64,000 nucleotides of DNA. Source: Hemicordylus capensis (lineage: Eukaryota; Chordata; Lepidosauria; Squamata; Cordylidae). The translations under genes and the position numbers were made by a program. Below, one piece after another: positions 52,401 through 61,691 of the stretch (the first letter of the stretch is position 1; each line of letters starts with the position of its first letter). Below the pieces are notes generated by a model that did no database searches, was not told where the DNA came from, and saw only the letters and a list, made by a program, of their open reading frames with translations. The DNA lies in contig NC_069669.1 in assembly GCF_027244095.1 (NCBI RefSeq), positions 5,668,501 through 5,732,500 of the forward strand. The letters are read 5' to 3'.

Positions 52401-55400
52401 GCTTTTCCACCCAAGTTCCCAAGCGGTTTACATAGATTTGAACAAACAAGCAAAGAAATAAGATGGCTCCCTGTCCCTAAAAGGGCTCACCGTTTCAAAA
52501 AGAAAACATAAGATGGACACCAGCAACAGCCGCGGGAGGGATGCTTTGCTGGGGATGGATCAGGCCAGAACTGCCTCCGAAGAAGGGCATTGCCTTGAAA
52601 TGCACAAGGCAGCACGGAACCAAGTTTATGAAACTGTACCCATAAAAACATTATTTATTTATTTATATACCGCCTTTCATTAAAACGCGGTTTACAGCAA
52701 AAAGTTAAACCCAAGATGGTAAAAAAGACACGATTAAAATATTAAGTGAAAGATATTAAACAAATCTGATGAAAAATATTGAGCCAATCTATCAGCACCT
52801 TGCGAGTTCTCCCCCCGCCCACCCCCCGCTTTTTTGGGCCTTGCTGTGAGCTTAGCCCTGGGCTCCAGTGTCCCTATATGCCCCCAGCTCTGATTTCTCA
52901 GTCTTGATGGGAGATTGTGAACGGGGAGCTGGCAATGTGAGGTTTAGCAACTCCTGCAGTAGCTCCCATGGGATTATTAAAGGCCTTCTGCAACCCCTTG
53001 GTTTCAGTGGGTGATTTGGACAGGGGTCTTGAACTGGAGGGTGGACAGCTGGGAGAGCAGGACGGCTGGCTCTTGGTGCTGGGCCAAGTCGTCAGCAGCA
53101 CCCAGGCGCTGCCCTGCCGGGATTCCCCTCCTGTGCCCGGGACTTTGTGGGCTGAGCTCAGCCTCCCCTGTGGGCTTCTGCCCAGCCTAGCTGCTTAGCT
53201 CACCTCTGTGTGTCCTTCCGTTCCTGCAGCGTACTTACCGAATGCCAAAGGATATCCACGTTGAACCACAGAAATTTGCTGCTGAGCTGATCAATCGCCT
53301 GGAGGAAGTCCTGCGGGACCGGGAAGCAGAAGCCAAATTGGAGGAGCGCCTGAAGCGGGTCAGAGCGGTGAGTGCCTCCTCTCGGGGAGCCCCGGAGCCT
53401 GCAGCAACAGCAGGGCACCCGTGTTGGGGCACCCGATCGTGCCCAGAAGGCGAGCCGGAACGCGTTGGTTTGCTCGCTTTCTCACCAGGCAGGCACCATA
53501 GCAAGCGGCTTTCCCAATTAGGATCCACAGTCTATATTCTCCCTTTATTTTATTCATTCATCATTCATTCATTCGATTTCTAATTATAATTATAATTATA
53601 TATAATTACAACAAAAAGGTGGGGGTACGAGACACAAACAGAAACAAACAAAAAGCGGGGGGAGGGAAGGGGGGATGAAGGGGTTAACTTAGTGATTGAT
53701 TTAAAATAAGTAGAGGAAATGATGCAGATAATTCTCAGTAGTGCTTCCAAATTCTGGTATGGGAGTCCTCTGTCAGCATATGACAGTAAGTTGTCAGTTC
53801 AAAAGTTGCCAGATTAGTCTTCTATCCGTTGATAAACGGAGGGGCTGAAATGATCTTTCCAACACTGTAAAATTCAGCAATCCAAAAACCTTCGGTTTAA
53901 ATGAGAGCTAAGCTGCTTTACATTTTTACTTGTGCCCTAAAAAGGATGGGAATTGCAAGTTAGGATGTCCATCTTAACTTCCGAGCCCTAAAAGCTGTAA
54001 AGACTTTGTACAGTCTGGTATATAATGATGGCTTTAGAAATGAGGCTTCATGCAAGCACACTTTGCATTGGTCAGAGATGCATCAGGCAGAAATTCATCG
54101 GGCATCTCTAGGGAAACTGCACCTGTTAAATGTCTGCCTGGATGCATCCTCCCCCAGCCCAATTTCCAACTGAAAGACCAAGGCCTTGGTCTGTGCCCTG
54201 CTAGAGCATTGGTTTACTGGGCTCGAAGAAACCAGGTTTCCAGTGCCTCATTCCACTTAGCATGTAGGAGCATATTTATTGTGGGACATGGACCAGTGGT
54301 ATAAGGATCTGTTGGATTTAGCCAGATCAGCAATGCCAATGATGTGTTCTAAAACTCCAGGTACTTCAGAAGCACCTAGAGCAGAGAGCCCCAATCTGAC
54401 TTAGGCTGACAACCAAAACAAATTAGTTAATTGTCCTTGTGAAACGAGGTGGTTCTTTAAAAATTGTAATTGAATCAATGTAACTTTAAACAGCGCTAGG
54501 TTTTCCTATATGTAAGTGAAATTGAGCTTCCCTTTTCTGCTAGTGCGCCAGGCTCAGTTGTTTTAAAGGAGAGTGAAATTAAAGCAAAGTAACAACTGTG
54601 AAAACAACCAGTCAGTTTTGGAAGGCAGTTGGGCGAAGTGGCCAGCAGAGGCGGTTCCCTGGGAAAATACCTGGCAAAGGTTGCCTGGTCAGTGGACCAG
54701 CTCCCAGAGTCCAGTGTGGCTGCCTCCTTCAACATGGGTCCTGGACATTGGCGCATAGGCACATAGGAAGCTGCCATATACTGAGCCATTTTGGAGGGTC
54801 GGTGTATAAATCAAATAAATGAAGACAGCCAGACCATGGGCCCATTTAGTTCAGTATTGTCTACGCCAGGGTTGGCTCCATGTCCCCAAAGGGCTCACAA
54901 TCTGAAAAAGAAACCTAAGGCAGACACCAGCAGCAGCCACTGGAGGGTTGCTGAGCTGGGGATGGAGAGGGCCAGTTGCTCTCCCCTTGCTCAGTAAAGA
55001 GAACCACCACTTTGAAAAGGTGCCTCTTGGGTCCGTGAGCAGGGGGGGCTTCCTTAGCCCTGGGGTGGGGTGGGGGGCTTCCCTTGCTGGCCTCTGCTTT
55101 CAGGAGAGCAGCCCCTGGCTGTGACCCCCTCCCAGCCCAGCCTTTGGCACCTGGTCCGTCTCTTTCGGCAGGAGGAAGAAGGTGAAGACGCGGACCTCTC
55201 CTCGGGGCCCCCCTCCCTCGTGACCCACAAGCTGCCCCCGCTCCAGGTCCTGCCCCACTTTGCCCCCCGCTACGCCGAGATGCAGCTGCGGGACGCGCAC
55301 GAGGAGAACCCCGAGAGCATCCTGGACGAGCACGTCCAGCGGGTCATGAAGACGCCGGGCTGCCAGTCTCCGGGCCCCGGCCGCCACTCCCCCAAGCCCC

Positions 55401-58400
55401 GCTCGCCGGACAGTGGCCTCCCCGGCAAGCTGCACGGCCTGATGGGGACGCTGCCGCTGGGGCACAGCAAGCACGCCCCCAAGTCGGGGCTGAAGGCGGA
55501 GGGGCCTGGCCTCTACCACCACAAGCACGTCTACCACCACATGGTCCACCACCACGGCGCCCCCAAGCCCAAAGAGCAGCTCGAGGCGGAAGCCAGCCAG
55601 CGCGCCCAGGGCGCCTTCCCCTGGGGCTTGGAGTCTCACAGCTACGCAGCCAAGGCCCGGGCCTATGGGGAGAGCCTGGGCCCGGCAGGCCCTCTGGACC
55701 CCTCGGGCTACAGGTGAGTGAGCGGGGCAGGGGCCGCCGACGTCCGCATGGGCTGCAGATGGACCACAGCCAGCTGTTCCCTCCCCGGGCTTGTGCTCCC
55801 CGCCTGCCACGGAGCCCAGGGGAGGTCTGTCCAGGAGGACGCGGGCCACAATGGGAGCACCCCCTTTCTGGAGCTGGGAGGAGAGCAGGAGGGTGTTTGG
55901 GCCCCAAGAGGTTGAGGCTGGCACATGCAGAACAGCCATGCCCACCTCTCCCTCCTTGGGTGCTCTGCCTGGCCCAGCTGCTCCCTGCCTAGAGTGGGGG
56001 AGACGTGGGTTTGCAGGGGTTTCCCTGTACCTGCGCTGTGCCCTCTGCAGGTTGGTCCATGCAGCTGGGGGTGGTGGTGGGGTGACCCTGCCTCCCTTCC
56101 CCAGCTCAAGAGAGACAGGGGCTCCTCTTGTGTCTTTTGCAAGAAAGCCCCCCGCCCCCCCATGCTTGGACGTGGGGGGTGGAGAAGAGGGCCTTTTGTG
56201 GTGTAGCAAGGCCAGAAGTCCTGGCCGCCTGTGCCCTTGTGGGTGGCTGCCTGGGGGAGGGCTGTGTGGCTCCTGGGGGTCCCATGGCTGGCATTTTGAT
56301 GTAACCCGCCCTAAGCCATCTTTCTATATCAATTGATTGACCGATCCATCAGAAAAAATGGGTTGAGGGTCTCTGGGAGGCAAAGGGGCCCTGGGCTGTT
56401 GAGCCGTGGATTTCTTAGGCTGCCCCGCTGGTTGTCTTCTAGTGGGAAAGCTGGCCTGCTCTCCAAGAGGAACCTCAAGAAAGTGGACTCGGGGAAGGGC
56501 GAGGGCACCGGCTACGAGGTGCCGGGCTCTCCGGAAGACGTGGAGAGGAACCAGAAGATCATGCAGTGGATCATCGAAGGCGAGAAGGAGCTCGGCAGGC
56601 ACAAGAAGACAAACCACAGGTAAGCGGAGGGCGTTGCCCAGCGGACAGTGCCGGGAGGCCTCGGAGGGGAAGTCCAAGAAAGGCCCGCCTTTGGTGGGGA
56701 GGTGGGGGAGGCTTCAGCGCTGCCCCTCCTCGCCTGAGGGTCTTTGGCAGAGTCCCCACCGGGCCTGGTGCAAATGCCAGAGGTTTGTCCAAGGCTCGGT
56801 CTCCTCTCCACGCTCTCTGAGGGCTGGGCCGCTGCTTTCCCCAGGAGGTCCCCGACATCCCGGCTTGGCCTTGTTCCATCTCTTGCCCTCGCTGTGGAGC
56901 CAAGGCCCAGCCTCCGGCTGAAGAGGGGCTGGCTGCTCCTCCCTCCCTCCCCTTGGCCTACAAATTGTGGCTTAGACTGTCGGCTCCTCTGGGCCAGCTC
57001 CTTTCTCTTGCCCGGCTCTCTGTCCAGCCCGTCCCCGTCTGGATGCTCTCCGGCAGCTCCGGGGCTGGGTGACGCGGCGGCTGTTGCAGGAGCAGCCAGA
57101 AGGCTCCTGGGCGGCCAGAGCCAGAGCCGGTTGGAGCCCTTCCTCTGCTCCCCCCTGCAGCTCTTTGGGCGCCAAGAAGCAGGCGGCTCACGACCTGCTC
57201 CGCCCGGCCTCCGTGGAGCGCCCGGTGGCCATGCACCCTTGGGTCAGCGCCCAGCTGCGGAACGTGGTGCAGCCCTCGCACCCCTTCATCCAGGACCCCA
57301 CCATGCCCCCCAACCCGGCTCCCAACCCACTGACCCAGTTGGAGGAAGCGCGGCGGCGGCTGGAGGAAGAGGAGAAGAGGACGGGGAAGCTGCCGGCCAA
57401 ACAGCGGTAAGGTGATGGGGCCGGGGGGGGCGGGGGGTGTTCCACCATAGCCTGGCCAGAGCAGGGTGTGGAGAAGATGGGGTGCCCCTCGGGGGGGCTC
57501 CTTGCTCTTGCTCTGCCCTGACCTCCCCCACCAGGGAAGATCTACGGCACACGCCCCCCCCGCCCCCATCAATCTCATGGCCTGGAAAGCTGTCTTCTGG
57601 AGCAGGGGGGACGCCTAGCCAGCTCAGCCCCCCAGCAGGGACCGTAGCCCGCCTTGTGTCCACCATCCGCAGCAGGCCCCCAGGGTCTCCCAGAGCCAGC
57701 TGCCCAATGGGTCTCCTTGCTTGCACTGCCACAGGGGCTGCGTGGGGCACCTCGAGGGGAAACAGGCCCCTTGTTCTGGCTGCGGGTGCCCCAGAACCTC
57801 GCTGAGCTGCCGGTCTCCGCAGCCGGAGCCGGACTTGCGGGGTGAGAACGTCACGTTCTCTTTTCTGCAGGAAGAGTCCTTGACTCTGGTCCCAGCAGGG
57901 GCAGATCAGGAGAGGGAGGAGGAGAGCTGGCCGTGGGGCCGCGAGCATGAATGGTCCCCTTTGCTGAGCAGGGCCTGCCTTGGTTTGTATTTGAATGGGG
58001 GACGACATGTGTGAGCGCTGTGAGAGGTTCCCCTGAGGGGATGATGATGGGGCCTCTCTGGGTAGGGCACCTGCCTGCTTGTCTGCAGAAGGTCCCAAGA
58101 CGGGGCTGAGAGAGACTCCTGCCTGCAGCCTTGGAGAAGCCGCTGCCAGCCTGGGTAGACGATACTAGACAGACCAGTGGCCAGGAAGCAGCCCCCTCCT
58201 GGGAGAGTTGGGCACCACTGATGGCCAGGCAGCCAGACTTGGGGAGGCCTCCAACGGTGCAGCCGAGCGGCTGGGAGCCTCGTGGAGGCTGCTTGAGGAA
58301 GGTTGGCATTCCTCTCCCGTGGGGCTTCCTGCCCTCGAGAAGCCGCATCCAGAAGGCCCGTCTCTTCTTGGGGCAGAGCTGAGGCCGGCTCTCGGGGGTG

Positions 58401-59024
58401 CTTGAGCAGGGGGCCCAGAGCCATTCCGAGTGCCACCTGGCAGTTTGTGGCATGGCGTGGCGGCGGCGGCGGCAGACGGAGCCTCGCTCGGCCTTGGCAC
58501 GCTTCTTGGCCTGCAGGTGGGCTTTGGGGCTGGCTTGGCTGCTCCTTGCCTTGTGCCAGGCTGGGGCGGCCGGCTGGTTTCCAGAGTGAGGGACGCGTGG
58601 CGAAAGGCTGCACGGAGGAGAGGCCCCCCCCCAGGGTCCCTGCAGCTGGCAAGGGAGGACCCTTGGGGGGGCTGCAACCGCCCTGGGAAGGGGATGTGGC
58701 TGTCCCAGGGCTCCCTCTGTGTCGCTGCGGCTGTGGGTTCCCTGGGCCAGGAGCCGTGGGCCTCCAGCGGGTGGGCAGGCTGCCCTGTGCTGCTCTCCCG
58801 GTGCCAGGGGGCACCGTCTCCCCGAGGAGCATCTGGGGAGCTGGCCCCAGGCAGGGCCCTGTGCTTCAACCCTGCCCACCCCCCACCGGCTCTTGGCCCA
58901 GTTGCTCTGTGTCCCATCCCTGGCCAAGCCCCTGGGTGGTGCCTCCTCCCCCCCTCCACCCCAGGCCTGGCTGGCTTGGCTCCCTCTCTTCCACATGGAT
59001 CAGGGGGCAGCTAACACAGGGGAG

Positions 59025-59060
<36 letters not shown>

Positions 59061-61691
59061 ACACGCCTGCATCTACCGGATGGTCCCCCTGACTGTGTGC
59101 CTGTTGACAGGGAGAGGCCCTGCTTGGAGTGAGGCCTGGAGCGAGAGGGGCCCTGGAAAGTGGGGGGCTGGTGGCTAGTAGTGCCAGGGCCGCAGGCTCC
59201 CCCAGGGCATGGCGGCAGGGCTGGCCAGGCAGGCGGCCCCTCTAATGCCTGGGATTGTTCCTCAGGTATGTGCAAGAGGTGATCCAGCGGGGTCGCTCTT
59301 CTCTCAGGCCAGCTTGTGTGCCGGTGCTGAATGTGGTCCCCGCCGTCTCCGACCTGGACCTCTCCGAGGCCGCGTACGTCCTCCCGCTCTTTGTCTTCTC
59401 CCTCCCACTGCCCTCCCCGGGTGGGGGCTGCTTGGCCCTGGGACGGGACCAGGGCCTCACAAGCCCGCCCTTGGAGCCTGCGAGCTCAGCCGGGAGGATT
59501 CCCGGAGCCCCTGCCAAGAGGCGGACCCTTGTCTCCGTGCAGCAGAGTGCTGGGGTGAGCTGCCCGCCCGAGCAGCTGCACAGACCCGCTTCGAATCGGA
59601 GCTGGCCCCTGCAGGCAGCAGCAGGCCCTGCTAGCGGAGCAGAGTGCTGCCCCAGCCGGGCTTCCTTAGCCTGCCTGGGTGTCCCAGGGGCTCTGGCGTT
59701 GGGGATTGTTTCTGTGGTTGTGGCTGTGGGGCTGGAATGGGGCTGTGCAGTGGGTCCATGGGGAGGGCCCCACAGTTGCTGGACTGGACTGCCCTGACCC
59801 AGTCACCTGCCTGCTTCCACCCGCCGCTGGGCCAGGCGAGAGAGTGGCCCCTTGCCCCAAGCCGGGGACGCCATGGGAAGAGACCGCAAGGTGGGCGGAG
59901 GGCTTCCAGTGGCTGCTCGGGGCTGCTCCTGCCCCCCACTCCATTCGCCGTCTCCCCCAATAAATGTGGGTTTTTTGGGGGGGGGTCGTGTGTGTGTGTG
60001 TGTGTCAGGCAGATGTTGAGCAGGAGCTCTCTGAAAGGCATCCCCCACCCCAAGATGGAGAGACGGGGCCTCGGCCTCTGGGGCTGTAGCTTAAAGAGAG
60101 GGAAGGGGAGCCCTCTTGGCGCCAGGCATAGCAGTATGGAAGTGTCGGGCTGGTGGTTGTTTGCGGAGAGAGGGGGGGGTTTGGAGATCTGGGGCGGTGC
60201 CCCTCTCCTCCCCGGCACGGGCCCAGCCTCCTCTCTGCAGAGGGGCTGGAGGGCAGATGCCCACCTCCCAGCACGATAGGCCAGAGCAGGGAGCAAGTCG
60301 GCCATCCTGGGCCTGCCACCTGCCCGGGGAGCCCCGGGTTCCAACCCCCACCTCCCCCACAGGGTTGTTGTGAGGACACACACAGCCACGCGTGCCGCTC
60401 TGGGCTCCTTGGCGGAGGGAGCACGGGGCAGAAATGTCAACAAGCCAACGGGCAGGTTTTGCAGCCCACAGGTTCAGGGCTGCAGCAAAAGCCCCCTCCC
60501 CACGAGAGGGAAACGGGTGTGTGTGTGTGTGGCAGCCTGGGGTCTGCAGCGGGGCCTTGCAGGTGCCTCCCTTGGAGAGTCTCCATCTTGGCTGTCTGCT
60601 GCCCCCTCCCCATTTGAGGGCGTGGCTGCCTCTGCCCCTCGCTGGGGCTGGTATCTGTAGCCCTTCTCTTGCCCCCAGTGTGGACAGGCAGGGGGGCCTC
60701 TGGGGCTGGGATGCAGGCTTTTCTCCCGCAGAGCTTACTGCCTGCTCCCAGGGCAGCCCTTCTTTGGCAAGTGGGGGGGGGCACCTGCCTGCCGGTCATT
60801 CTCCCCCCGCCACCCGCAGAGAGGGTTCACTTCCCTGCCCACCGCAGCTCAGCCCCCCGGGTGATGAAGAGGTGGTGAGTGGTGGTCTCTTTTGCCTCCT
60901 AGGATGAAGCCACAGAAGAGGCCCGGTGGAGGCGGCACCTCCCAGCCCTGCGAAAACATCGTCGTGGCTTACTACTTCTGCGGGGAGCCCATCCCCTACC
61001 GCACCCTGGTCAAGGGCCGCGTGGTCACCCTGGGCCAGTTCAAGGAGCTGCTCACCAAGAAAGGGAACTACAGGTGAGAGCAGGGGCTGCTGGGGGGCTC
61101 TGGGGCTCGGCTCTCCCTCCAGCTTCTGCCTCTCCCCAAGGTCACCCCTTGGACTCCGAGGCGGGCTCTGTTGCGCCTGGTGAACCAGCCGCCCGGTGCC
61201 CTCTTCGTGGTGCTCAGGCTCTGATTCTCGGGGTGGCTGGCCAGGCCTTACCTGCAGAGACGCTGCAAATCTGCTGCTGGCGGCTTCTGGCGGGGAGCAG
61301 GACTCCTCTGGCTGGCACAGACGGGTGGGCCTGCAGCAGGGAGGAGTGGGGCCTCCTTCCTTCTCCTTGTGCTTTTTAGGGTGGTTCTTGGGGCCCGGCA
61401 GGGTTTGCCCGGCAATAGCTCTGTGGGGAGCCCCGCCCCGCCCTGCCCCGTGGGGCCACCCTTCCGGCCAGTGTCGGAAGGCTCCGAGCTGCTGGCCTTC
61501 CAGGGAACCCCGACACGGGGATGTGGTTTGGATCTTTGCACGGCTCTCCCTCCCTGTCTGGCAGGTATTACTTTAAGAAGGTCAGCGATGAGTTTGACTG
61601 CGGAGTGGTGTTTGAAGAGGTGCGCGAGGAGGAGGCCGTCCTGCCCATCTTTGAAGAGAAGATCATTGGGAAGGTGGAGAAGATCGACTAG
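40431..61691 (+). CDS. AXIN1: Axin-1, scaffold of the beta-catenin destruction complex
   Basis: Axin brings APC, GSK3, CK1 and beta-catenin together in the cytoplasm to limit Wnt signalling. Coding exons are 40431-41305 (exon begins 40343), 49900-50040, 52256-52352, 53230-53367, 55172-55713, 56443-56619, 57161-57406, 59266-59373, 60903-61073 and 61565-61691. All introns are GT-AG, and the product is 873 aa (human 862). In order: the tankyrase-binding motif RPPVPG at residues 22-27; the RGS domain for APC at about 87-211; the GSK3-binding helix near 382-402 ([11 protein letters not shown]); the beta-catenin-binding helix [14 protein letters not shown] at 462-475; a His-rich stretch near 548-563; and the DIX polymerisation domain from about 790 to the end. 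The 108-bp exon at 59266-59373 matches in size and place a human exon that is skipped in a shorter isoform. The start is the ATG that aligns with the human N-terminus. Confidence 0.96.
41770..42840 (-). mobile_element. L2-like LINE 3' region, proximal piece
   Basis: On the minus strand it holds long 3'-UTR-like sequence typical of squamate L2-type LINEs, closing in an A-rich tail near 41800-41940. It appears to continue at 44147-44900, with 42850-44145 inserted between. It lies in AXIN1 intron 2. Confidence 0.55.
42935..43400 (-). mobile_element. BovB LINE, ORF2 C-terminal and 3' fragment
   Basis: The minus-strand frame at 43371-43126 contains [39 protein letters not shown] and [15 protein letters not shown], the conserved C-terminus of BovB reverse transcriptase. 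The tail region at 42940-42985 contains GCCGTCAAGTCGG. The copy is strongly 5' truncated. BovB is the partner LINE of Sauria-type SINEs. Confidence 0.92.
43418..44018 (+). mobile_element. CR1-like LINE 3' fragment
   Basis: The frame at 43544-43813 contains [18 protein letters not shown] and [19 protein letters not shown]. It is followed by the 3' UTR ending CTGATCCAGCAGGGCTG and a TTCTTATGTTATG tail. It is a 5'-truncated CR1-type copy lying directly after the BovB fragment. Confidence 0.85.
44147..44900 (-). mobile_element. L2-like LINE 3' region, distal piece
   Basis: It appears to be the continuation of the element at 41770-42840. It is interrupted by a hAT MITE at 44427-44626 and carries a CT run at 44735-44749. 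Confidence 0.5.
44427..44626 (+). mobile_element. Non-autonomous hAT element, 200 bp, exact 8-bp TSD
   Basis: It starts CAGTGTCTCCTCTAAC and ends CTTAGAGGTAACACCG. GTGCCTCC flanks both sides (44419-44426 and 44627-44634). Its relative at 12579-12772 lies in the opposite orientation. Confidence 0.9.
45127..45362 (-). repeat. Sauria-type SINE, inverted, near full length
   Basis: The BovB-type tail TGCCGTCAAGTCGATTTCGA comes first. It is followed by CTTCCTATATCGCTGCTGCC and the inverted B box GGGGATTCAAACCGGCAACC, ending in a TGCGCCACTTAAGG head. It lies in AXIN1 intron 2. Confidence 0.9.
46190..46286 (+). mobile_element. CR1-like LINE tail
   Basis: CTGGTGGGCCACTATGCG and GGACTAGATGGGCCTTGGGC lead to a CAGCAGGGCTGTTCTTATG end. 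Confidence 0.82.
46442..46577. mobile_element. Palindromic hAT-type MITE, 136 bp
   Basis: The ends are CAGGGCTGCACAACTTTGG and CCAACGTTGTGCAGCCCTG. The inside carries ACTACAACTCCCATCATCCC and its inverse. The flanks GCATAATG and GCATAACG agree at 7 of 8 positions. It has the same length as the copy at 30218-30353. Confidence 0.9.
47461..47570. repeat. Palindromic MITE remnant
   Basis: TTGGCTCTCCAGCTG and CAGCTGGAGAGCCAA are inverted. They enclose GACTCCCATCATCC and GGGTGATGGGAGTTG. The outer CAG ends are not clear. Confidence 0.7.
47615..47955 (-). repeat. LINE 3' end, L2/CR1-like
   Basis: On the minus strand it reads toward a GAAAGGCGGCACAGAAATTG end with an A-rich interior. It lies in AXIN1 intron 2. 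The family call is tentative. Confidence 0.5.
47997..48047 (+). repeat. 5S-type SINE head fragment
   Basis: GTGGTAGCAAGCATGACTTG followed by TTTGCTAAGCAGG. The copy stops after box A. Confidence 0.85.
48214..48340 (-). repeat. 5S-type SINE tail fragment, inverted
   Basis: It contains CTGAGTCCGACCCGGGGTCC, GGCAGCAGCGGCTTCTCC and GAGTCTCTCTCAGCCCTCTC, the reversed SINE tail and body. Confidence 0.85.
48950..49080. repeat. Palindromic MITE remnant
   Basis: ACTACAACTCCCATCCTCCC and GTGGAAATTGTAGTCAGC are inverted halves. The right end CTGTTAGAGGGAACG belongs to the CAGTGTTCC family seen at 23239-23359. Confidence 0.65.
49376..49640 (+). repeat. Dispersed repeat family A, third copy
   Basis: CCCCTGCTAATTGAGG, TTTAGCAGGGGGAGAG and CAACTGGCCCTCTCCAGCCC, ending in a GTGTATAAATAATATG tail. 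It lies about 260 bp before AXIN1 exon 3. Confidence 0.62.
51476..51607. mobile_element. Palindromic MITE (CAG...CTG family), diverged
   Basis: CAGAGCTGCACAACCTGG and CCGAAGTTGTGCCTCCCTG are imperfect inverted ends. No target duplication is visible. It lies in AXIN1 intron 3. Confidence 0.65.
52460..52560 (-). repeat. Dispersed repeat family A, inverted
   Basis: AAAAGGGCTCACCGTTTC and GACACCAGCAACAGCCGC, then GGGGATGGATCAGGCCAG, reverse of the family A body. Confidence 0.55.
52648..52770 (-). repeat. LINE-tail remnant
   Basis: TTATTTATTTATTTATATAC followed by CGCCTTTCATTAAAACGCGG is an inverted L2/CR1-like 3' end. It lies in AXIN1 intron 4. Confidence 0.6.
53536..54500. other. AT-rich unclassified block in AXIN1 intron 5
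   Basis: Composition shifts sharply from GC-rich to AT-rich at 53536. It starts with CATT and AATTAT tandem runs, then a G-rich patch near 53655-53680. It looks like a decayed transposon, but no family motif was recognised and frames are short. Confidence 0.4.
54757..54873 (-). repeat. 5S-type SINE tail, interrupted
   Basis: ACATAGGAAGCTGCCATATAC and then, after about 40 bp of inserted AATAAA-type sequence, CCAGACCATGGGCCCATT. Together these form the inverted SINE tail. Confidence 0.7.
54882..55035 (-). repeat. Dispersed repeat family A, inverted
   Basis: CAAAGGGCTCACAATCTG, GACACCAGCAGCAGCCACTG and GGGCCAGTTGCTCTCCCC reverse the family A consensus. It ends about 135 bp before AXIN1 exon 6. 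Confidence 0.62.
57921..58183 (+). repeat. 5S-type SINE, diverged and GC-shifted
   Basis: GCTGAGCAGGGCC (box A), GAATGGGGGACG (box C) and GAGACTCCTGCCTGC are all present. The tail is cut after GACAGACC. It lies in AXIN1 intron 8. Confidence 0.85.
59027..59060. repeat. (GT)n microsatellite
   Basis: A GT run of about 16 units in AXIN1 intron 8. A shorter one lies at 59987-60006 in intron 9. Confidence 0.93.
60318..60440 (+). repeat. tRNA-derived SINE, truncated
   Basis: CCCGGGGAGCCCCGGGTTCC (B box region), CACAGGGTTGTTGTGAGG and CTGGGCTCCTTGGCGGAGG follow the family order. It lies in AXIN1 intron 9. Confidence 0.8.

Noticed and set aside
55100-56209. Minus-strand frame of 369 codons opposite AXIN1 exon 6
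   Set aside because: It is the antisense shadow of a GC-rich exon. The plus strand encodes the conserved beta-catenin-binding region.
57090-57160. An earlier acceptor for AXIN1 exon 8 (TTGCAG before GAGCAGCC)
   Set aside because: Joining it to exon 7 breaks the frame. The acceptor ending at 57160 restores the conserved HSSLGAKK join.
57851-58996. Minus-strand frame of 381 codons in AXIN1 intron 8
   Set aside because: It runs through a 5S-type SINE and GC-rich intron sequence; no domain and no splice support.
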